A DNA stretch of 64,000 nt from Monosporascus cannonballus (lineage: Eukaryota; Ascomycota; Sordariomycetes; Xylariales). The stretch is taken from the NCBI GenBank assembly GCA_004154925.1, contig QJNS01000146.1, positions 62,001 through 126,000 of the forward strand, read 5' to 3'. Shown here in pieces: positions 39,276 to 51,430 of this stretch. The notes under the pieces were generated by a model. That model did not search any database, had not been told where the DNA came from, and saw nothing but the letters and a program-made list of their open reading frames with translations. Numbering within the stretch: position 1 is the stretch's first letter; each line of letters begins with the position of its first letter. The position numbers and the translations under genes are program-made.

Positions 39276-40283
39276 GAGAGCCAGACTGAGCTTTCAAGAC
39301 ATCGCTAGCCGCCACTACCGAACCTCACATATACAGGACCTGTCGAGGCGGGAGGAACCAGTACCTTAGCGCTACTCAACCACCGTGAGTGAGTTCCAAT
39401 TCTACATGTTAACCCTCAGATACTAACAATTTACGAGGAGTTCTATGGACATCTGCGCTTAGAGGAAGCGTTGGAAAGGCTGGAGGGACTGGAAACGACA
39501 CTTGTACAGTCATGAAAGCAGGGGTGCTAGGATATTGTCTTGAGGCTCATGGAGGAAGTCGTGTGAACAGATACCATCACTGGAACCCAAGGGAATCACG
39601 ATCATAATTACGCCACCAAAGTCTCGTGCTTGCCGAATGAGATCCCCGTATTATGATAATTGCCTTCCCAGATACTTTCGTGGAACCTTCTACTGTTTTG
39701 CTGCTATTACGTGCGTTGGGTGGCCCGGAATAGGCGCTCGCGTCCTTTCTCAATACCGTACATGATTTGTATTGAATTTCTGGCTACGTCAGAATCATTC
39801 CCAGCTCCTTGGGGGTATTCGGCCATTTTTCCACACTTAACTAGCCTTTGCCGCTCCTAATACGTCGCGCTGTCTCCAACTCCTTCCGTACAAGCGATGT
39901 CTAGTGCTATTGGATCCCAGTGGTGTCTCTTATGTACGGCTCGAAGTATGCTGTGCAGTGTATGCTCAAACGCTTCTCCCCAGAATACTATATACGCATC
40001 GCACCATCTGATATTCTTTCCTTCGCCATGGCTATCTGCATTTAGTGGCAGGCCGCAATGACTCTTAACCTCAGAAACTCACTTCGCGGAGTCTTCTCGT
40101 CTCTTACCAGAACGAACATCTATTTGACAAAGCTCCCTGTAACAACGCTATCGTGGCAATGCGCTTGAAGCCCCTAGCTACCAAGTAATTCTAAATTTCC
40201 GCTTTTCTCCGAGCAACCTCTAATGCTCCTTCTATTCTTCCTCTAGGCGAAGTTCTAAAAGGTTTTGACAAAACAACCTGCGG
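39276..40283. other. Spacer between decayed family copies
   Basis: Holds intron-like GTGAGT...CTAAC signals near 39390-39430 but no continuous frame I can support. It may contain the 3' part of copy 1 and the leader of copy 2. Confidence 0.35.
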
Positions 40284-40977
40284 ATGTTAACCTACAGCAG
40301 TGATCGCATCTATCTACCGTTCTCTACGCCTTTCCTCATGGCAAAGGCAGCGCCATTCATGCAGCTAATCCTATATAATGCCCTTCAGCTTTACCACTCT
40401 ACGTCGACCTCTACGATCCCGGCAACCGGAGCCTCGGCCATTTCTCAGGCTGCCACCTCAATTCACGTGACGACGGCCTCCATCACCCGTAAGTCATACA
40501 GATTTCTTACTCTCTAGTTTGTGGGTTAGTTTTCCACGAATATCTGGCCTGGTACAGCTACTACGCTTCAGCACTTCGTGCGTTCTGCTATTAGTCCTGC
40601 CGGATCTACTGCTTCAACCGTCACCACGCAGTCAAACGCAACTGATACCTATGTCTTCAAGTGTGGCTCCGACCAGATGCCTAAACACTGTCCGCTACTG
40701 TTACTGGTGCCAATGGTCAACCGCTACCTCACGCACCCAAGAAGAGCAAGCCAAAGACAGTCAAAGGATCCGACTCCGACGAGGATGAGAAGTGCGAATG
40801 CCGAGTGTCTTCAGAGCCTTCCCAATTCTCGGACGGTTCATCTTCCCGTAGAATCGCCCACATTGCCGTCGGTCAAAGATCAAAGTCGACAGCCGGCGCA
40901 GGGAATCGGCAACTAAGGCGGAGAAGGACATCACACTAGGGGAGAGCAACTGGTCCTACAACAGCCAGTCTTAATCA
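40284..40977 (+). pseudogene. Decayed copy 2 of the same small gene family
   Basis: An exon-like frame ends with ISQAATSIHVTTASIT before GTAAGTCATACAG (from about 40491), matching the exon end and donor of copy 1. The next part reads SNATDTYVFKCGSDQMPKHC. It then shifts frame near 40690 to ATVTGANGQPLPHAPKKSKP, then KGSDSDEDEKCECRVSSEPS and RRIAHIAVGQRSKSTA. The frame change and stops point to a pseudogene. A clear intron (GTAAGT...GTGCTAAC...TTCCAG) at 41051-41100 further on suggests the original gene extended to about 41.25 kb. Composition hints at a secreted or cell-surface protein with Thr/Ser-rich part, but I do not recognise the family. Confidence 0.45.
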
Positions 40978-41732
40978 GATGTTATGAAGAACACACGGTC
41001 GGTCAATGAAAGAAGCACCCAGTGATGGATCGGGCTGGCTTGATCGACATCGGTAAGTTTAAATCCTTGTGCTAACGACCTGATACTGATGTTCTTCCAG
41101 GTTGTGTTTCGGGGATATGCTTGGGGTCGAGGAGTTTGTGGATTGTGGAGGACAACCATAAATGATTGCCGAGCAATGGTAGGCAATTGGTATAGATGGC
41201 CTAGGGGATGCGGGCAAAATGTGGTAATTGAGGGTGCTCTTGGGATTCAGGGGATCACAATCATGCACATACCATGTCACTACAAAATAGGGGCTACCCG
41301 TGGTGTATCCTAAAGCAACAGAATACGGTATCTGTTACGTTTTTCTTTGGCAGTTTCATAAATACATATATCATCTCCCTAGCCCAGGTATGTTCCAAAT
41401 ATTGATTTGCGCCCAATCCGTTGTCAGCCCGAGAGATCCTCCTCCAAACTTAGCCTTGGCCGCTTGGAAAGTGAGTGACCACGCGTTGAGCTGGCTCTCT
41501 CCAGCAACGTTATCTAGAACACGTGCCTCAAATCCCCACAACCGTAGTCTTGAGTTGGTGAAGCCATAGCCCGTATCTTACGTGGCCGCCTTTCTGAACA
41601 TTATCCTGTTCTTCCTTAGGCATCCCTAAGATCTGCTTCACAAAACAACCTCCGAACCCCCTCCTCTCGTCCTCGACTTCTTCAACCTTTCAACCTTCTC
41701 AAAATTCCTCAACTTCATTATCCTCACATCAG
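40978..41732. other. Possible 3' part of copy 2, then spacer
   Basis: Contains a well-formed intron at 41051-41100 (GTAAGT, GTGCTAAC, CAG). No continuous coding frame could be joined across it. Confidence 0.35.
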
Positions 41733-41798
41733 ATGTGCGACTCTCTCAATCTCAGTCCAACTACTTCAAACACCATACTGCGATCATCTCTATTTACG

Positions 41799-41934
41799 AT
41801 GCTTCGCTTCATCAAGGAGTACCTCACTTTCGCCCTCATCGCCATTCCGGCGGTTCAGGCGGCGGCTGGCTTCAACGCCACTGATACCTTCAAGGACGGC
41901 CAATTGGCGGTGTCTCCGATTAGGGTGAGGGAAT
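41799..41934 (+). pseudogene. Signal-peptide ORF cut off by a repeat (possible copy 3 of the family)
   Basis: Met at 41799 begins MLRFIKEYLTFALIAIPAVQA, a textbook secretion signal with an Ala-x-Ala cleavage site, followed by AAGFNATDTFKDGQLAV. The NATDT tract also occurs in copy 2, and the upstream leader shares AAAACAACCT with copy 2 (about 40268 and 41641). From about 41935 the frame runs into a dense array of GGGTACCC-type motifs and stops at 42008, so the rest of the gene is missing. A longer in-frame start at 41733 exists but would bury the signal sequence. Likely a secreted protein gene truncated by insertion of a repetitive element. Confidence 0.45.
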
Positions 41935-42095
41935 GGGTACCCGTAGGTGACCCACGAAGACCCATGGGTCCTGATGGGTACCCATCCACTACCCATCTGA
42001 TTTGGTGAGTATCCGCGAGTACCCATCGAATTTGCCAAGGACCCATTGAGTACCCATTGGGTCTTGCCAAGGACCCACGGGTACCCAGTAAGTAA
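41934..42095. repeat. Array of GGGTACCC / ACCCAT motifs at the edge of the AT-rich block
   Basis: About 160 bp holding at least eight ACCCA-type motifs in both orientations, including the palindromic GATGGGTACCCATC and TGGGTACCCG at several places. It marks the sharp switch from ordinary DNA to the RIP block. Such sub-terminal motif clusters occur at the ends of some DNA transposons; that this is one end of such an element is inference. Confidence 0.55.
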
Positions 42096-42323
42096 AAAAT
42101 TTGCACATAAAACAAATCGCTTTAATAATTTAAAATAATCTAAAATAATCTGATAAAAATAATAATATTAAAAAATTTGCAGTTAAACTACATAAAACTT
42201 TTTGGGTATCATAAAACCAAATAACGCCGATTTCCCTTTAAACCAAACCTAAATCTCGTTCAAAATTTTATTATTATTATTATCTTACGTATTGTCCGAA
42301 TTTTTATTATTTTGTACGTTATT
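42096..42323. other. AT-rich left flank of the outer retrotransposon
   Basis: RIP-like sequence with no coding relic. It ends in one 15-bp unit TTATTATTTTGTACG (42304-42318) and the target-site copy TTATT (42319-42323). Confidence 0.5.
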
Positions 42324-42720
42324 TGTTATAACCTAACGGTCTTGGCTTCCTTGCGTACGGTCGAGCCCACGAAAAAGACAAGCCCCAATTACCGCCAAGA
42401 AGTTACGTAACCGGCTCAAAGGTCTTAAAGTGCCAAGCATCTTAAGCCCTTTAAGCCGGTAAGGAAGCTTAAAGGGCTTAATGGGCTTAAGGGTTTAAAC
42501 CGTTTTAATACCTTAAACAAAAATAAGGATATATACGTTTATTATTTTTATAATTTTAATAATTTTAATATATAATATAATATTATTATTTAAAATATTT
42601 TTGGAATTATGAGATATAATACGATTATTATATTTATTATTTAAATTTTTATAATATTTTTATTAATATAAATTTGTATAATTAAGGTTTAATAATTGGT
42701 TAAATATTTTAACCGTTATA
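42324..42720 (+). repeat. Left LTR of outer element
   Basis: 397 bp, heavily RIP-mutated. It aligns along its length with 56140-56536, e.g. GTACGGTC-G-GCCCACGAAAAA and TAAGGATATATACGTTTATT. It carries inverted copies of AAGCCCTTTAAG / CTTAAAGGGCTT that could fold as a hairpin. Confidence 0.88.
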
Positions 42721-43744
42721 CGTTATAAGTTTTTATATAATAATATCGTTAAACTTTAAGTAATATTAATTAATGTTATATTAATTAGTAAATAATTTAA
42801 ATAACTTATTTATTAAGTTTTTAATTATCCAGATATTAAAATAAAATCCGAAAAGGAAAAAAAAAGCTTTGCTTTTTTCGTAAAGAAATTCTTTAATGCC
42901 TGGATATTATAAATAAGCGCATCCTTTAGCTTGAAAAAAAAAAGAAATTTTATAATGTTTTTTAAGCCGTTTATAAAAAAGCTTAAGGAGAAAAAAGAGC
43001 TCCCGAAACCGGGAAGCTTTTTTAAATAAGTTAAATTATTTAATTAAATTTTACCAAGAAATTTTTTTTTTTTTAAATTTTCCAAATTAAGACTTTTTGA
43101 CGGAACCTGAATTAAATTATAATTATTCCTAATTTAATGCTGAATATATTTCGGATATTTTCTTATTCGATTAATTATATTTATTATACGAATAAAATTC
43201 GTAATCGGACGATTGACCGAAAACGGAATTATTTAATTTAAATCCGTTATAAAAAAATATGTTATTTTATTAATCGAAAAACGAAACCCAAAAATAATGC
43301 GAATTTATAACGATTACGAATAATTCGAATAAATATTAAAGAAGGTTTTTGGAATAATAAATAAGAAAATAAAAGCCGAAATATAAATTTAATAATTATA
43401 ATAAAAAGGATTAGTATTTAATTACAGTAATACGTTAATTTAGTTAATAATTAAATTAAATTAAAAAATATTAATAATTAAGTTTTTCAACGGCTTAAAT
43501 AGTATAAAAGGAATTTTTTAAGTTCGATCGGCCTAATTATTTATCGGATTATATTATTATAACAGTTAAAATTAACGATCGATAATATGTATAACGTATT
43601 AAAGGTATTAAAAGAAAAAATAATAATAAATTTTAATATATAGTTAATATTAACGTTTTTCGACATAGTAATATTTTTTACGATATGAAATTAAGATTTA
43701 TGGAATTAAAAGTTATTTATAAAAAAAACTGGAATTAAATTGAA

Positions 43745-43786
43745 TGATATAATTGTAACAAAATAAGATATAAGGCAGAATAATAT
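43745..43786 (+). pseudogene. Gag CCHC zinc-knuckle relic (outer element)
   Basis: The frame reads x-Y-N-C-N-K-I-R-Y-K-A-E-x-Y. The spacing fits C-x2-C-x4-H-x4-C. His and the last Cys are changed to Tyr (CAT to TAT and TGT to TAT fit RIP), and the first Cys position is TGA. This places gag upstream in 42.7-43.8 kb. Confidence 0.5.
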
Positions 43787-44939
43787 AAGGCACTTAATAA
43801 ACTCCGATAAAATACTTAAAAATAATTTAAAGAAAATTAAAACCCCGAAAATAAATTTATTAATATAATTTAGCCTAAATATATACTAGGTTTCTTATAG
43901 CGAAAACTCCAATAAGAAATATAAAAAGCTAGAAAATTAGTTTAAGAAATATTACGAATATAATAAAAAGTATTATAAAGATAATTATGCGAATATTAGA
44001 ATTAGATAAAAAATATTTATTCCGGAACCCCTGATCGATATGGCAAAATGTATGTTATATATTGTCGACGACGAAAATATTCCAATTACGAAAAATGAAA
44101 ATAATATATTTACGAATGAATTATCCGTATATATTATAAGGAATTCGATTTTCCAAACCGTACCGGAAATAATAAAAACGATAAGCAATAATATTAATAT
44201 TTTCGAATTATAACCTTAAAAGATATCCAGCAGCTGGCCGAAATAAAAAGTTAACCCGATAAAAAGTAATACTTATAGAAAAACCGTTTTATTATTATTA
44301 GTAATATAGTTATTAAACGGAAAAAAGTTAATTTAGCGTATAACAAAACGTATTCTTAAAAATTTAATACGGATTTTTATTTTTAATTAATATTTGTTAT
44401 ATATTTTTATAAAAAAAGTTATTATGGAAAAAATACGTCAGTTTATAAAATTTTTTTAAAACGATAATTAAAATAACGTATAATAAGATATAATCGTAAA
44501 TACAAGAAAACAATTGATTTAATAAAGAAAGAAATTGTAACAAAATTAAAAAATAATTAATACAGCTCGAAGGAATAATATGCCGGTAATAACGACAGAT
44601 ATAATAGCTTAATGTATTAAACGAAAAAATACAGAAAAAATTCGATAAATAGTAATAAAAATTAAAAAAAGTTACTTATAAAAAAGTTATAGGATAACGA
44701 AACCTACAAAAATTAAAAGGAATTCCCGAAAAAAGCTTTAAATACAATAATAAAAAACGTTAATAACTTTATTACTTTAAATATATAAATCGAAACATAT
44801 TAATATATTGTAATAATAAATTACGGAACTGTAAGCGGAAATTATATTGTATTAAATAAAATTAATAAATTCAAATTATTATAGAAATATAAGCTAAACC
44901 CTTATATAACAATAAATATCGAAAGTTAAAAATTCGCTT

Positions 44940-45120
44940 ACGATAACGGAAAAATTATCTGCAAAATTAATCGTTTCGAAATTTTTATTTAAAGACGATA
45001 CCAAATAATCGATTTCGATATCGTTTCATTCGAAAATTACGATATAATCTTAAGATTATTATAAATACGCCAATACAGAATTTTAATTAAGGGTAAAACT
45101 GGCCAGGTAAAATTCGTTTT
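44940..45120 (+). pseudogene. Retroviral-type aspartic protease relic (outer element)
   Basis: One frame reads IIDFDIVSFENYDIILRL followed by IRQY and ILIKGKTGQVKF. This is the C-terminal part of gypsy proteases (the YD-x-ILG-x-x-W-x-x-QY pattern), with stops in place of Trp or Gln. It sits correctly between gag and reverse transcriptase. Confidence 0.5.
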
Positions 45121-45459
45121 ACTTCTTATTAATAAACGAAAAAAATAAAATCTTAATATTCGATCGATAATAGCAACGAATATAAACATAAAAATATAAC
45201 AAAAATCTTACTACCTAAAAAAATAAAATATCAAAAAAACGGTTATTAAAAACAATTTAAGGCATCGTTATAATTATCAAAGCAAAATTAAAGCAATTAA
45301 ATAACGATCTGAAATAATAATAATAACCCCAAAAATTAAAAAAATCTAATTAATATATTATTATAATATTACAAATATAAGCAACTTTTTAAAAAGAAGT
45401 TCGATACGAAATTATTAGAACATAACGAATAAAATTATAAAATAATCCTTAAAAACAGA

Positions 45460-46310
45460 TTTTCGACGAATTTTGCTCCATTTATAACCTTAACGAAAAC
45501 GAATTACGTACTTTTAAAAAATACCTGGAAAATCGGCTACAAAAAAAATAAATTCGACTTTCAAAATTATTACCAGAATACTCCATATATTTTATACCAA
45601 AAAAACAGAAATTTACATTTTGTAATTAAGTATCGATAATTAAATAATATTACTATTAAAAATCGAACATTATTACCCCTAATTACGGAAATAAAAAACC
45701 GATTTTACGGTGCCAAATAATTTATATTATTTGATTTTAAAAATAAATATAATTGTATTAAAATTAAAAAAGAATACAAATAAAAAATAACTTTCAAAAC
45801 GAAGTAAGGATTATTTAAATATTTGGTTATATTAATAGGATTTACGAACGTATTAATAGTTATCCAACGAATAATAAATTATATATTACGAAAATATTTC
45901 GATATTTTCGTTATATGTTATTTCGATAATATTCTTATTTTCTTAAAAACGGAAAAAACCTATGTAAAATACGTTTACAAAATTTTTTAAATTTTATAAA
46001 ACGTAAAGTTACTTATTAATGCGGAAAGAATTTAATTCTATAAATAAAAAATAAAATATTTGGAATATATTATTATCTTAAGATATATTAAAATTAATTT
46101 TAAAAAAATCGTTATAATTACGGAATAATAACTTTAACGATGATTAAGGAAATACATATATTTCTTAAATTCGCCAATTACTATAGGAAATCTATTCGAA
46201 ATTTTAATAAAATAATTATACCCTTAATATACTTTACGAAAAAAAGTTTAAATAAACGCCAAATACGGAAAAAGTATTTCAGAATATTAAGGATATAATT
46301 ATTAATAAAT
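45460..46310 (+). pseudogene. Reverse transcriptase relic (outer element)
   Basis: Reads V-x-YR-x-LNNITIKNR-x-LLPLI from 45622, FGY...GFTNV, ILRKYFDIFVICY and the catalytic box as YFDN (45919-45930; family YLDD), then NILIF. Further on comes IHIFLKFANYYRKSIRNFNK. Stops and D-to-N change abolish activity. Confidence 0.8.
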
Positions 46311-46314
46311 TAAT

Positions 46315-46485
46315 ATTAATTATATACAATTTAAATTATTCCATTAAATTAAAAACCGATATTTCAGATTACGCGTAAAATATAATAATCGGATAACAAA
46401 ATAATTAAGACAAATTATATTTTATTATATTTTCTTCGTACAAATTAAAAAAACCGAATTTAATTACAATATTCCAGATAAAAAG
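46315..46485 (+). pseudogene. RNase H relic, first half (outer element)
   Basis: Reads LKTDISDYA (family TDASDYA), then YFIIFSSYKLKKPEFNYNIPDK. It breaks off at 46485, exactly where the inner element starts. The second half resumes at 53860. Confidence 0.75.
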
Positions 46486-46691
46486 TGGAAGAATACAGCC
46501 CTTATAAGGATGAGGCTGGTAGCCGACCAGCCACCGATCAGCCACCGACCCATTTACTAGTATAAATCTATTATCTGGCAGCTAATAGAAAACGCCAGAT
46601 GGAAATAACCTAATATACTTATTTTTTAAAATCTGCTTTACGATTAATCGGAGATTACCTTATCCAGCTTACAGCTATTTATTATCTTATA
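46486..46691 (+). repeat. Left LTR of inner element
   Basis: 206 bp starting TGGAAGAATACAGCCC. It shares GTAGCCGACCAGC, AACGCCAGAT and CCTTATCCAGCTTACAGCT with the right copy. Confidence 0.88.
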
Positions 46692-48879
46692 ATTTTTCCA
46701 TCTGCTATAGAAAGTGACGTAATAATTACCAGAAGTAGAGCTCGCCGATTACAAAACGAACCTAGGTTATTAGTCGAAAAAACCGCCAATTGGAACCTAA
46801 TTAACGAACGATCGATTACGGTATAAGAATAAACGAAAAAGCTTATAACAAAGCTTTAATAGATAAAAAATTATAATTCCCGAAATCTTAAATCCCTTTA
46901 TATATATAATAAGGACGTATCCCGATAACCATTAATTAAACGGTCGGAAAACAGGCGTAATATAATAAATGCGTCCCGGAATTTAAAATAAAAAAAATTA
47001 AACCCTTTAATAATAATTAAAATTTAAAAATTATTCGTTAGTAAAACGAATAATAAGTAATAATACAAATTAAAAAAGCAAAATTTTATAAATTAATTAT
47101 AATATTATTATAAAAGCTTAAAGGCGATAAACGAATACCGTATTATAATTACCCGAAATTTTCCGAACGTACGTTAATTAAAAAAAAGAAAATTAAATAA
47201 AACTTATTACGAAAACTTACGCCAAAAAACTAAAGCAAAATACCTTTATTTATATCTAATAAGCTATAAGCCATATAAATATTTTTATTACGAACGCATA
47301 ATAATTATACCGCGTTATGCTTAATTATTTTAATTACGAAAAAAAAACTGAAAATAAAACATTTATGGATTTTTATTAGGAAACATTACGTAAATCCTAA
47401 TTTTTTCGATAGGGAATATAAAAAACAATTTATAGAACTATAATAATAATCCGATTAATCACCGTTAAACTTTTACGTTAAATAAAAGTTTTTAATTTAT
47501 AAAATAAAGTTTATAAATATTTTTAGCCCGGAAAGCGACTAAAATAATAAACGTTTTATTTTTAATTTTTTTTTATAAATTAATATTAGGGTTACGAAAT
47601 ATTTTATTACGAAAAAACATTAAATTAAAATAAGTTAGTAACGTAATAAATAAAGTAAAATATTATTAGAACGCTTGAAAAAAGGCAAAAAAACGGATTA
47701 TTTTTTACTAAAAGTATTAATAAAGATAAATAATTTTATTTTAACGTTTTCGGGAAAAACAATCCTTAAAATAAATTAAAAACGCTGTATAAAAACAATA
47801 AAGACCGTAAGTATTTTTATATTCGGAAAATAAATAATCGCCGATTTCATTTCGATCGGAATAAATCCGTACGATTTAATATCTTTAATTTTTATAAAAG
47901 TTTATTTAAATATTATAATTATAAGAAGCTAAGTTATAAAAACGTAAATTACAAATTAAAAAAAGATACGAAAACTTTATTATTCCGGCCATACGGAAAC
48001 CGACCTCCGAAAATCGTATAAAACGTTATAATATATAACGATAAATTAAATTAATTCCTAAATATAAATTTAATAAAGAAATTAAAATAAATATATATAT
48101 TTAATTTATTTTAATTAATAATTATAAAATGGTCGAAATACAGCCGCCCTTTAAAAAAAGGATATTTATTAAGAAAAATACGGAGGATAAAATAATATAA
48201 ATAAATATAAATATTAAAGTATAAATAAACATTATAAATAAAAAATTAATAAAAGAATTTAATTTTTAATTAATTTCTATAAATATTTTAGGCCTTAATA
48301 GCATTAACGGTACGTATATTAAGTATTATAAAGCTTATAAGATATTTATTAATATAATAAATAATAACGGAAATAAACGAAAATTTAAGTAAATTTATTT
48401 TGTAATATGCCGTAATCGGAAAATGTCCGATTTTTTATTATTTAAACTCAAAATAAGTAAATTAAGGATTTTGCTAGATATAATTATATATTAATAATTA
48501 TACGAATTATTACAAAAAGTCGATGAATAAAAAATCACAAACTTAAATATTTTCCGGTACGCATATTTATACCGTTAATTTGATAAATTTAGTCAAAAAA
48601 TTAAATATCCCGGAATTCGGAAAATAACAAAAATAAAAAATAACCAATTTCTTTATATACCTAAAGAATTTTCGGCAAATATATTCCGAAAAAAATAAAA
48701 AAAAAATACATTAATTATTAAAGGCAGAATATATAATAAATTTAATCCTAAAAAAAACGCCCTTATTTGGCCTAATTTACCTTATTTCAAAAGTCTAAAA
48801 AAATATTCGAAAAATATATCCGAAAAAATTTAAAAGCAGGCCGGATATATTATTTAAAAGCAAACGTAAAGGTATTAAT

Positions 48880-49560
48880 ATTATTTATACCTAAGAAAAA
48901 CGGGAATTTCCGATTATACGTTAATTATAAAGGGTTAAATCGGGTAACGATAAAAAACCGATATTTTTTACCTTTAATTTTAAAAATAATAAATCGTTTA
49001 AGGTTAACTAAAATATTTTCGAAAATTAATTTTAAAAGTATTTATTACCGTATCAAAATTTAAAAAAATTAATAAAAATTGCTTTCCGAACGTAATATAA
49101 ATAATTCGAATATACAGTTATATTATTTAACTTTATTAACGTATTAATTACGTTTTAAACTTATATATATAAGGTATTAATTAGATTAATTAATTATATA
49201 TATAATATATTTAAATAATATAATTATTTATTCGGATAACGAAAAAAAATATACGAACTATTTCCAGTTAATCCATAAATAATTATTATAATATTAAGTA
49301 TTTATTAAAACGTTTAAATACGAATTTTTGAAAAAAATTAAAATTTTTAAAATTTATAATTAATACCGATAATTTAAAAATGGACCGTTAACGGGTCGAT
49401 ATTATCAAAACGTAATTAAAACCAAAATTAATTTATAATATTTAAATATTTTTAGGATTCGCGAATTTTTATCGGAAATTTATTACCTATTATTTACGTA
49501 TTACCGAACCTATTATTAAGTTCTTAAAAAGGGCGTAAGGCAAAAGTAAAACAGTAAAAT
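48880..49560 (+). pseudogene. Reverse transcriptase relic (inner element)
   Basis: Reads NGNFRLYVNYKGLNRVTIKN, RYFLPLILKIINRL, KIFSKINFKS-x-YYRI and YLNN-x-IIYSDNEKKYT. The catalytic YLDD has become YLNN (49208-49219) by two GAT-to-AAT changes, as expected of RIP. Later: FRIREFLSEIYY, matching the F-x-NFYRRFI region. Confidence 0.82.
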
Positions 49561-49949
49561 TCAAATAACTCGAAAAAGTTAAAAAAAAGTTCCGAAACTT
49601 AAAAAAATACTTTTTAATCGGCAATTATTTTCCGATATTGGAATAACGTCAAAAATACTAGAGTTAAAATAAATATTTCGGTAAAAGCCAAATTAAAAAT
49701 ATTTTTATAAAAATACAAAAAACATTAACGCTTAATCGTATATTAATTACGAAAATAAAGTTTCACCGAAAAACAATAAGTTATAAAGTAATAAAAATTA
49801 TTAATAATTATAAAAAACTTAAAATATTAACAGTAATACCTTAAATATATAAATATTTTTTTAATATTTATTAATTGTATAATATTAAAACATATAATGA
49901 AGGTATTAACGCGTAACTTTAAAAAAAGTTAACCCAATAAATTTATTAC

Positions 49950-50045
49950 CTTACGCAATTTAATTTTAAGATCTAATACCGACCGAACGCCGCCAACCCG
50001 GCAAATAAATTATTTAAACGTCCGGATTATATATTAAGGAAAATC
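49950..50045 (+). pseudogene. RNase H C-terminal relic (inner element)
   Basis: Reads QFNFKI-x-YRPNAANPANK and then RPDY, the typical end of gypsy RNase H (EFDFEIVYRPG-x-x-NPAD), with one TAA. Confidence 0.7.
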
Positions 50046-50759
50046 GCGTATAAAAACATAATACCTATATTATTTAAGAAATTCGGACTTACGAATAATA
50101 TGCCGGAAAACGTACGGAAAAGGGTCGTAAATATATAACGTAATTTAAAACATTATAAAGGGGTAAAAGACCTTATAAAAATAACGCAAAATTCGCTCGT
50201 TATAAAATTCTCAGACAGATTTTAAATAACAGAAATTCAAATAACCATTATCCGCGTAAAAAAAGCGGAAAACCCTTATTATACGATCGTAAGAAATTTT
50301 CGAAAAAAAAAGGAAAATAAAAAATTATATACTTACCGAACTTATCGTTTGCAAATAATAATACAAATACAAATCGTAATAATAATATAATTAAGGGTTA
50401 AATAATAATAACCGTAAATTATAACTGTATTATAATCGGATTCCGAAAAATCTGGAAAAAACGAAATTAATATTAAGGTTATTATTTATAACTACTACGT
50501 TTTACGTCCTTTGGCAAAAAAGTTATTTAAGGACAAAATAATATTTTAACCAAAAGTTTCCTAATAATTTTACGATTAGATTCGAAAGTTATAAACCAAG
50601 GATTTATATATTATAAAATTAATATAAATAATTAAATACTAAGCCAAAATAAAAAGAAAATATTTCCTAAATTTAAATAAGATTTTATATTATCGGGATA
50701 AATTCGTAATTTCGTTATAAAACGCTTTACGGAAATAATTAATTAATTAATGCTATAAT

Positions 50760-51430
50760 AATTTAAGGGCAAAATATATAAAATATATTTATACGTTAAA
50801 ATTAATAATTAAAAATTTTATTAGGAAAATATAACAAACGATATCCGAAAATATATTAAACAATATCCGAATTATTAGGGTATACTAAAATTACGTTATA
50901 AATTATATAGATTATTAAAGCCTTTACCGTTACCTAAATAACCTTTTTTAAAAATCTCGTTAAATTTTATTATAAGATTTCCTAAAAGCTTAAGTTTAAA
51001 CGGGCTAAAATATAATGTAATTCTGGTAATCGTTAACTGCTTTACGAAATTAGAATTATTTATTTTTACGGTTAAAACCTTAACCGTAACCGAATTAACC
51101 TAATTATTTTACGATAAAGTTAAATATAAATTCGGTACGCTAACCGGAATTATTAATAATAAAAATAAGTTATTAATAAATTAATTTTAAATAAAATTTT
51201 ATAAAAAATAAAAAATAAAATAATAAATATCGACCGTTTATTATGTGTAAACCGATAAATAAATGGACTATATTTATTAAGTTTTAAAATATTATTTCCG
51301 TAATTACGTTAATAAATATTAAAATAATTAAATAAAGTTATTGCAAAATACGAAATTCGTATATAATAATATGCGATACGTATTTATTAGCCGTTTTCCG
51401 TTCAAAACCTTATATAAGTATTATTTAAAA
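50760..51430 (+). pseudogene. Integrase relic (inner element)
   Basis: Reads LLKPLPLPK, ISLNFIIRFPKS, NVILVIVNCFTK, TVTELT-x-LFYDKVKYKFGT, then RNYVNKYQ-like and NTKFVYNNMR. These follow the gypsy integrase core (D-x-ILVIVDRFTK ... LFY-x-x-V ... GTP ... HPQTDGQ ... EFAYNN). Confidence 0.75.

Noticed and set aside
41934..42095. CRISPR-like array of spaced motifs
   Set aside because: Motif spacing is irregular, orientations are mixed, and the context is eukaryotic; sub-terminal transposon motifs fit better.
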